Below, in pieces: positions 57,671 to 64,000 of a stretch of 64,000 nt of DNA (positions are counted from its first letter, which is position 1; each line of letters starts with the position of its first letter). The notes under the pieces are model-generated. The model worked only from the letters and a program-made list of their open reading frames with translations, searched no databases and was not told the DNA's origin. The DNA comes from Litsea cubeba (taxonomy: Eukaryota > Streptophyta > Magnoliopsida > Laurales > Lauraceae). The stretch lies in NCBI GenBank assembly GCA_012931725.1, contig CM022949.1:59271707-59335706 (forward strand), written 5' to 3'. The position numbers and the translations under genes are program-made.

Positions 57671-57687
57671 GGGGGGGGGGGGGGGGG
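57671..57687 (+). repeat. G17 tract at the NA2 polypurine site
   Basis: Seventeen G, ending two bases before the 3' LTR at 57690. Confidence 0.85.
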
Positions 57688-57689
57688 AC

Positions 57690-58328
57690 TGATGCAGGCT
57701 AGATCCATGATCGGCCAATCCATTGGGCGTAATAAGCCTATTTAGCCCATAAAGAGAATCTTCAAATTGTGCAAGACTTTTTCCTATTTTTAGCATTAGC
57801 TGAATTTTAGGGATAATTATGAGATTAATTAGAAAAGTTTATTTAGTTTGATTTAGAGTTTATTTTGATAAGATTTGTTTCCAAGAATAGAAGGCGTCCA
57901 ACGGAGGCACCTGTTAAAAGGTGTGAAAGCATGGAGATTGCCAGGAGTAGGAGAGAGAGAGAGAGACCCAAGAGAAGTTGGAAAGAAACTATTAAACATG
58001 ACCTTGCCTATATGGATCTAACGGAGGACATGGCCCTAAACAGATTTGATTGGCGTCGTCAAATCTATATAGCCGACCCCACCTAGTGGGAAAAGGCTTG
58101 GTTTGGTTTGGTTTGTTTCCAAGAATAGATTAGGGCATGAATCTATATAAAGGATTGACTGGATTGTAATCCCTCTTTAAGAGACAAGTTCATTGATTAA
58201 TAAAATTTTCCCTTGAGTTTTCCCTTTATCACCAGGACGTTTGGATCCCATGGTTCCCTATCCCTAAGACCTTTGGCTTGGAGTTTAGCCCGTTGGCTAT
58301 CATTTTTCTTCTTCCCTGCGCTGCGTCA
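57690..58328 (+). repeat. 3' LTR of NA2, interrupted by an RTE fragment
   Basis: TGATGCAGGCTAGATCC...GCTGCGTCA, followed by ttaag. Removing 57891-58128 restores an LTR of about 401 bp alignable to the 5' copy. Confidence 0.85.
57891..58111 (+). mobile_element. 5'-truncated RTE LINE with 17-bp target duplication
   Basis: The insert encodes the very end of an RTE ORF: RPTEAPVKRCESMEI, then RPKRSWKETIKHDL and DMALNRFDWRRQIYIADPT*. It ends in a ggtttggttt tail. The direct repeat tttgtttccaagaatag lies at 57874-57890 and 58112-58128, a typical LINE target duplication. It is dead on arrival, only 221 bp long. Confidence 0.92.
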
Positions 58329-58333
58329 TTAAG

Positions 58334-59120
58334 CACCCTCAAAACACCTGCTTTTCTCAAATCTGAGTCCACAAAAGTTTGAACATGCAAGTCATCTACC
58401 AACTTTCAATGCTCTAATGCCAAATTGTAAACCTAGATCTTCTCAGGTCTTTGGTTTTACTTAAGAATACCAAACAAGTTTAAAAAGGAAGAATGTGAAA
58501 GAAGGAAGAGAACGAGGAAGAATTTGTGAAGCCACAGAAGACTCGCGATATGGAAGAATAATAATCGGATGGGGTATATTGGGTTTTGGGTTGGGTTGAT
58601 TATGGTTTGGCACTGTATTGGGGAAGAAAGAAAAATGGAAGAAAATAACAAAGAGCAAGAGAAGAAGAAGATTACCTTGGATTCGCACTAAGAGGGGCTT
58701 CACACCAGATTTATTCCCTGGAGATTTCTTAAACAATGCTTGTTTATTTCATTAGGTCTAAAGAAGCCAAAGCCTGTACAATGGTATTTATAGAGAAAAA
58801 GAAAGCCCTAAACCTGATCCTAGCCACTAATCACAATCTACGACAAAGATAATAAACACTTAAATAAAATCTCTAATTACAAATAAAATCATATAATCCA
58901 TTAAAAATATCCTAAAAGTGGAAGCACCCATATAATTGGGTCTAATGGCCCACAAACTCCTAATAGCAGCCCACCTACATTTTCCTGGGATGGGGCCTTC
59001 CTGATATCATGCAGATGGGGTCTTCTACTCTAATCATCCCTGTGTGGGGTCTTCAACTATTTACCGGGGATGTGGATTGATATGATCTGACCGCTGATCT
59101 ATGATGAGTGCGAACTAATG
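58334..59120. other. Unassigned sequence with an LTR-like minus-strand promoter
   Basis: No coding sequence. At 58790-58800 the minus strand has a TATA box (tctataaatacc) with a downstream leader-like segment, so part of a minus-strand LTR may be present, but no ends were found. Confidence 0.35.
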
Positions 59121-59245
59121 GTAGATCCACTCTGATATGTTGATCCAACAGTGGATCTCCTCCATCTTGATAATTCAACGGTGGATCTCCTCCAAAATGA
59201 TGATCCAACGGTGGATCTCCTCCAAAATGATCCTCCAAATCCTTG
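59121..59245. repeat. 30-bp minisatellite (gtggatctcctcca)
   Basis: The core caacggtggatctcctccaa recurs with gtggatctcc at 59151, 59181 and 59211, an exact 30-bp period, with degenerate units at both edges. A 10-residue peptide repeat in open frames (GGDPPL on the minus strand) is a by-product. Confidence 0.82.
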
Positions 59246-59874
59246 ATTTGTACCTAGATAAATGTCATCCAACCACAAAGAAGGATGGCCAGGAGTTTTT
59301 TCTTTCTTCTTTGGTATATTTTCCAAAAGAGATGATTCCATGTCCTCATCAGTTTATCACTCAGTATCCACTGACTCCGATTGTCCCTTCTAGGTAACCA
59401 GAACTTAAGAGACCTTGATGACTAGGAGATAGGCTTTGGCATGCATACTTGAGAGGGCGGGATCATCTAGAATATTGAAGAGCAATAATTTTCTTTATTG
59501 ATTTAGTTAATATAGATTACTTAAATATTGTAACTGTTTATTTTATTTAAAGACGACGAATTGTTTTGATGAGTAAATGGTGGATTTTTACTATAATACA
59601 TGTTCAAGTTATTTACTAGGAAATGCCTAATGCCTTATGTGAACTTATTTCATTTATGCATGGTGAATATTGCCTATTAGTCACCAATCCAATCCTAAGG
59701 TCTGGATTGCCGGTAGGCATCACTATCCAACTATATGTAGTCCTAGGGTCTTTGATGTCTGTTGGCTGTCATAACCCTGGCATTACTTCAGTTTATGGAC
59801 ATGGAATGCCTTAAGTCAACACCTTTTGGCTTGGCATGGTCGGATACTGAATTCTGGGCATCCTTTTTGGTGTA

Positions 59875-61304
59875 TGTTAGGGTCCCAAACTAGGTCCAAA
59901 AGATCCAAAAAATCTTGAGTCCTATGGTTGCTTCACGGTTACCTAACGGTTAGCCGTGAACCACTTACGACCAGCCGTAGTGTTACAACTTGTGAATCAA
60001 CTCTCAAATTGAGTTTCGCAGTGTCTGCAACGTTAGCTAACGGTTGGCCGTAAGGTAACCTACGGTTAGCTTACAGTTAGCCATAGTACAAACTCCAAAA
60101 TTTGCATAGTTCTACCTTTGCATCCGTGGGACTCAAATGTCTCCATGGTGACCGTCCGGTCGGCCTTATGGCTAGCTGTAAAGGCACCTATGGTTAGCCT
60201 GTAGTACAAATGCCCCAAGAAGCTTTGTTTTGTCTAAGCCACCGCTGTGTAAAATAAGGTGGTTCATGGTGTGCTTATGGTTAGCCGTAGAGCCTTCCAT
60301 GGCTAGCTGTAGGCTTCATAACTTCTAAAGCTCGAATTCGAAATGGTGTTTTTCAGGTGGGATTGTTTCCCATTTCATTCCAGGCTTCAGAGGCATGTTT
60401 CTTCAATACAATAAGAGCTCCCAAGCTTATATACAATTTCAACTACCTAGACATTTAAGGATTCGTAGAATCACACATAGAGCTTGACCTGCATCCTATT
60501 AGGAATCATCAATAAAGCATGCATGCATGATAATTATAAGTGTTTAGTTGCCTTAGTTTGGTGCTCTACCCAAATTCAACTGATTCCAAGCTATTACTAC
60601 TCAAATCGAGCTCTAGAGCGAAACTGCCCAAATCTCTAAACGTTCAAGAACTCGTACAATGGTGAAATAGAGGAATAGATCAAGGGATGCATGCAAAAAT
60701 CTAAGATCCTCTAACTAATTTCAAACACAAGGGAAGAGATTTCTTACAATGGAGCGAAGAAGAGATGAAATGAACTATTATGGCTGTAGAAGGTGTAGTT
60801 GAGGAAGAAGATTATCTTTGGCTTGAAAAAAAAAATCCAAAATGCAATAGCTCCTTGATCGATTGGAAGCAAGAAGAGAGGATTGGTGGATAAGAGAGAG
60901 TTCCAGCTAAGTTCAAGCAACAAGACAGAGTGAGGATCGATTGGATTGAGGTTGTGTTTTGGCGTGAAGTTTTGGAAATTTCAAATAGGTCCATATAGCT
61001 AAAGTGAATTATGGAACTTAGTAAATGGGCCGGAAATGTATCTTTAAGGCTTCAAATGGACTTGGTCAAAACACGGAAGTTGGTCGGGGCAGAATTCTCT
61101 ACCCAACAACCCAAAATCACCCCTTTCTGAAATTACGGACAACCCCTCCTGAAATTACAAAAAAGGTCCTTTTGGCTACCTAACTTGGTTCAAAACCCCT
61201 CCAATCTACCTAACCAATCAATCACCACACAAAACACACTAATTAGTATTTAATCAACATTAATTAGCTATTAATCACGATTAAGAAGGGTTGGGGTCTT
61301 ACAA
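59875..61304 (-). mobile_element. LTR-like block with TAGCCGTA repeats
   Basis: The block begins TGTTAGGGTCCC and ends ggttggggtcttaca, inverted ends (TGT...ACA) like those of the solo LTRs earlier in the window. No target duplication was found (left tttgg or gtgta, right actgg), so the boundary is uncertain. Inside, 59930-60320 carries many variants of acggttagccgta. No coding sequence. 59246-59874 shows no recognised feature. Confidence 0.45.
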
Positions 61305-61683
61305 CTGGAACATCTTTCAATCAACCTACTTAAAGTTATGTCCAAACCAATAATATGATTTCTCATCTTGTTGATAAATTATATATAAAAGTATTATGCG
61401 CTTCTAAGAGTAAGAGAAAAGGTTATTTTGTTAGCTTTGTCAATAACAACTTTCTTACCTTTTTCTGCAGTCACATTTACTTGTTCCAACATTATAATTA
61501 CATGTCTTGCTCATGGCTCAATTGATCTGCTTTGCAAGTTAAATTAACATCTATTCTAATAGTATCATTAGCTTCTAAATGTTTTGCTAAGTTGTTGCTT
61601 AAAAAAATGCGAATCAATTTTATGAAGAGCAGAATAATAAAAATTATGATAGGCGCCATGTCAACAACGAAATTTTTGTGCAG

Positions 61684-61804
61684 TGGTGAGAAGGCCTTGC
61701 AGGTAAATTGGTCTAAACTTGTAGAAGTTAAAGGAAAAGTAAAACTGGAGGCCTTTGAAAAGTATATCCAAGAGCTTCCTCGATCTCGCAACCGTGCCTT
61801 GATG
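61684..61804 (+). CDS. SPOC-domain protein, second exon (121 bp)
   Basis: The exon starts after tttttgtgcag and ends at atg|gtaag. Its first T completes the serine codon begun at 34017-34018. It encodes GEKALQVNWSKLVEVKGKV, KLEAFEKYIQELPRSRNRAL and M, the middle of a SPOC domain, including the basic RSRNR stretch characteristic of plant SPOC proteins. It ends in phase 0. The frame is intact and both splice sites are canonical. The remaining SPOC C-terminus (normally starting V..xCWKEGS) was not found by 64000, so the next intron is at least 2.2 kb or the exon is too diverged for me to see. Confidence 0.82.
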
Positions 61805-62597
61805 GTAAGATTTTTTTAATTCCCATCATTTAATCTGTCAAGTGGAAACTATAAAAATCATGGATACTGTAGTTATTTGTGGGAAATGTAATCAGGTGGA
61901 AAGTTCCTGATACAAGAAATTTAATATTAAAATCTCCTAGGATAGAAAAAAGGGGAAAATTACTGGACTTTGCTAATAGTTGCATTGTGAAAAATGTATG
62001 AGTATTTTAGTATCTGCTAGTACTCGCATTGTGAAAAATGTACGTGTATTTTAATATCTGCCATTGCAATCTTCTTCCTTCATAGTGTCCATGAGGTATT
62101 CTTTTTTCATGATGGTTTTTCGTGCAAACTCCCCTATATCTATTAATGTGCTTGATAAATCCATGACTTTTTGATATTTAGTCCTGAAAATATGTTATTG
62201 GGGTGTAATTTTACCTTATGGTTTTATTTCTTTTTTTAAATATTTCTGAAGATTACTTGTGGAAAGGAGTCCCTTTTCTATGCCATGTCTTCACTTTCCT
62301 TCATTTTTAGAAGTTTGTCTCTTAAATGACTCTTAAAGGAAACTTATTAGACTTGATCAAGCAAGAACCCCAATGCAGAGAAAGAAAAAGGAAAGGAGAA
62401 TAGATTTGTTTAAAGTCAGTAAGTTCATTTTAAAGATAGTGAAATGGGAAATGAGAGAGAGAATCGTTAAAATAGGGCACTTCTTGGGAGAGGGAGTTGA
62501 AGTAATGTAAGCCCAGAATATTGTGGCAGTGTGATAAAAGCAGTGAAAAAGACAACATATACTAACAAATATTCTGCAAATAATGAAGAATTTTTTA
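61805..62597 (+). other. Intron sequence of the SPOC gene
   Basis: AT-rich, no recognised exon or repeat. A short direct repeat cattgtgaaaaatgta(t/c)g occurs at about 61982-61999 and 62028-62045. Confidence 0.55.
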
Positions 62598-62834
62598 ATT
62601 AGTTAATTTGCCTCACCTCTAAAGGATAGGCATTTTGGGTGTGTTGGTTACCAACTTGAGATGGTGTCAGAGCCAACTTAATCCGGGTTCAAATCCGTAG
62701 ATGACCAAAAAAAGGACCCCATGTCGCGTCTTGTTCGGGCGTGTGCTTTGAGTCCCGGTGGTGTTTAAGTAGTTAATCTGTCGCAGCTCTAATGCCTAGG
62801 GATTTTGGGTGTATTGTTTAGCAACTTGAGACCA
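62598..62834 (+). repeat. tRNA-like repeat with duplicated flank
   Basis: The phrase gttaat(t/c)tg...ctctaa...ggcattttgggtgt...accaacttgaga occurs at about 62598-62657 and again at 62770-62831. Between them lie ggtgtcagagcc and a good box B, ggttcaaatcc (62687-62697). This looks like a tRNA-derived SINE or partial dimer. No target duplication was found. Confidence 0.5.
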
Positions 62835-62841
62835 ATAATAG

Positions 62842-63965
62842 TTTTTTTTTTTTTGGAAGGTAATTTTGTTATATTATAGACAAAACATTACGAAGCACAG
62901 AACCATGTTTCTTGGCATTGTGCGCTCAACAACTGAGCGCAGACACAAAGAAATAGAAGCCCAGGTGAAAGAAGGAAACAAAAATGGGAACAACCCGGTA
63001 CAAGGGTGAGCCAACCCACAGCCCGGGACAGGCAAAACCCCCCCACCAAAAAAAAAAAAAAAAGAGCACTGCTCACTGCGTGGGCCAAGCAAAACTGAGA
63101 AGGAAGCTCAGAGAGGGTTAATGTTCCTAATCTGTGCAACCGCTCTGGAATGGATGAAATCGGCATCTGAACTGATGCACCTGAAAGAGGCTTGGTTCAG
63201 GTTGACGAGTGCGGCTTTTCTAGCTTAGAACCTCTTATGCCATGGAGAAAGCTTTGGATTGGCAAGGGGAATATGAGAATTTTACAATCAATAGAGAGGA
63301 TCAGCTTGGAGATGAATTTGCACCTTAGGAGATGGTGAAAGCAGCAACAAAAATATCTTCTTCCATGACTGATCTTGCCCACGGTTCCATGTTAGAATCA
63401 ATTTTGAAGAAAACCCCACTGAAAGACCATCCTGGACAGATATGAATGAATTCCACTCTTTGTTAGCCAAGCCCAGGAACTTTGTGACATTGGTAGGAGG
63501 AGGGGGGTGGTTCCAAAGAGCATTGATAGGAGAGGAAACATCAAGACACAGATACATGGCTTTGGTTCTGATCTGGTGCAGAATATCTCTCAGAACTGGA
63601 TCCCAAGGCCTACAAACATTCCGGAATATGCATTAATTATGTTAATTCCAAACATTCCAAACTACAGAAGAAAAACACGGCTCGGCAAGGGTTATGTCTC
63701 CTTTCTTACAGTGTCTACAGATGTCTTTAAACCATCTCAAAGCAGACTGCTTAAACAATGGTTACATTGGTTGCAGGATCTTGCTGATTTATGAAAAATT
63801 TGGAGGCGACTGAATCCTAAATCAGATAGGTAAAGGGCAGGCAGCGAGCATTGGTTGAGCTTTGCATAATGAGGTTGTAAAAGATGCAATTAAGTTGTCC
63901 ATTTGGATGCCTATGGAAGCCAAAGCCTCCTTGTTTTAAGCCCATTAGGAATGGCCATCCAGAGT
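62842..63965 (-). pseudogene. LINE-like remnant with poly(A) tail (T run on +)
   Basis: A T13 run at 62842-62855 marks a minus-strand poly(A) tail. Upstream on that strand, about 63540-63720, the frame reads CRHCKKGD...CFSSVVWNVWN and RNVCRPWDPVLRDILHQIRT, resembling the zinc-binding and following region of plant L1 ORF2. Frames are broken and the tail-proximal half is unrecognised. A similar T run plus ggaagg(a/t) occurs at 63966-63980, perhaps another copy. Confidence 0.45.
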
Positions 63966-64000
63966 TTTTTTTTTTTGGAAGGAGGTAACAATTATATATT

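Larger units (their letters stand above)
54870..58328 (+). mobile_element. NA2: second non-autonomous gypsy-like LTR element
   Basis: It is flanked by TTAAG at 54865-54869 and 58329-58333. LTRs are 54870-55279 (410 bp) and 57690-58328 (401 bp of LTR plus a LINE insertion). The primer site is degraded (ttgtattagagcg, 55281-55293). Internal: C-rich leader, gag-like region, and the C-terminal domain shared with NA1. No protease was found, and no RT or integrase. The LTRs differ much more than those of copia D or E, so it is old. Confidence 0.87.
34019..61683 (+). other. Giant transposon-filled intron (27.7 kb) of the SPOC gene
   Basis: The donor gtttct at 34019 and the acceptor tttttgtgcag ending at 61683 join two pieces of one SPOC domain in the correct phase: AAA AG|T GGT GAG AAG gives K-S-G-E-K. 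The continuation is GEKALQVNWSKLVEVKGK, the normal next stretch of the domain. No other exon-like sequence was recognised between them. The contents are at least nine retroelements or fragments, listed separately. Confidence 0.72.

Noticed and set aside
7786..59245. Possible CRISPR arrays at the short tandem repeats
   Set aside because: The repeats are contiguous minisatellites without unique spacers of constant length, and the DNA is eukaryotic.
59053..59341. Repeat protein with GGDPPL units
   Set aside because: The 30-bp DNA minisatellite keeps frame by length; no start, no other protein features.
62257..62336. Possible next SPOC exon (ITCGKESLFYAM)
   Set aside because: It resembles the expected CWKEGS only weakly, lacks a good acceptor in phase and hits a stop soon after.
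1..64000. Integrated pararetrovirus or other viral genome
   Set aside because: All RT-containing regions have copia, gypsy, L1 or RTE gene order and motifs; no movement or coat protein was seen.

Overview
This is nuclear DNA from a flowering plant. It is AT-rich, has intron-split coding sequence, and is packed with nested plant-type transposons: Ty1/copia and Ty3/gypsy LTR elements, L1- and RTE-type LINEs, a hAT transposase, a tRNA-derived SINE and foldback elements. I see no bacterial, organellar or complete viral genes. The species cannot be fixed from the sequence.

Only one host gene is convincing. It lies on the + strand and encodes a SPOC-domain protein. A long exon (about 32616-34018) ends inside the SPOC domain, and the next exon is at 61684-61804. 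The two join through a phase-2 intron that rebuilds a serine codon (FFK-S-GEK). The intron, 34019-61683, is about 27.7 kb and is almost entirely made of transposons. The upstream and downstream parts of the gene are not recognised in the window.

Layout. 1-1237: broken hAT transposase (-). 1265-2690: 314-bp tandem array carrying a foldback element. 2950-3170: CGATAT-rich palindromic repeat. 3322-5338: 3' end of an Athila/Tat-like gypsy element (-). 5339-7590: 3' end of an unidentified LTR element (+). 7985-10167: copia A (+, broken). 10260-12770: copia B gag/protease remnant (-). 13122-13304: SINE with a 10-bp target duplication. 13421-18939: long solo LTR containing a second solo LTR (14484-17097). 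19070-19303: LINE RNase H scrap (-). 20315-22361 plus 31439-31815: an L1 element (+) split by copia C (22367-31433, -), which has its own ~0.8-kb insertion. 32616-34018: SPOC exon.

Inside the intron: RTE LINE fragment (34453-34721, -), LTR-like sequence (34722-37385), longer RTE LINE (37395-40110, -), a 166-bp foldback (40693-40858), copia D (41366-49403, +) containing copia E (41724-44578, +), a gypsy protease/RT remnant (49540-49688 and 53411-54345) split by the non-autonomous element NA1 (49689-53405), a related element NA2 (54870-58328) carrying a short RTE insertion, and an LTR-like block (59875-61304). The second SPOC exon follows, then a duplicated tRNA-like repeat and a LINE-like remnant.

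Target-site duplications that I could read directly (GGAGT, AATGC, CATAT, TGATT, TTAAG, AAAAT, and longer ones for the SINE and the RTE insertion) fix most element boundaries and give an order of insertion. NA1 and NA2 are the least ordinary elements: they have gag-like sequence, protease in NA1 only, no reverse transcriptase or integrase, and a shared unidentified C-terminal domain just before the 3' LTR.
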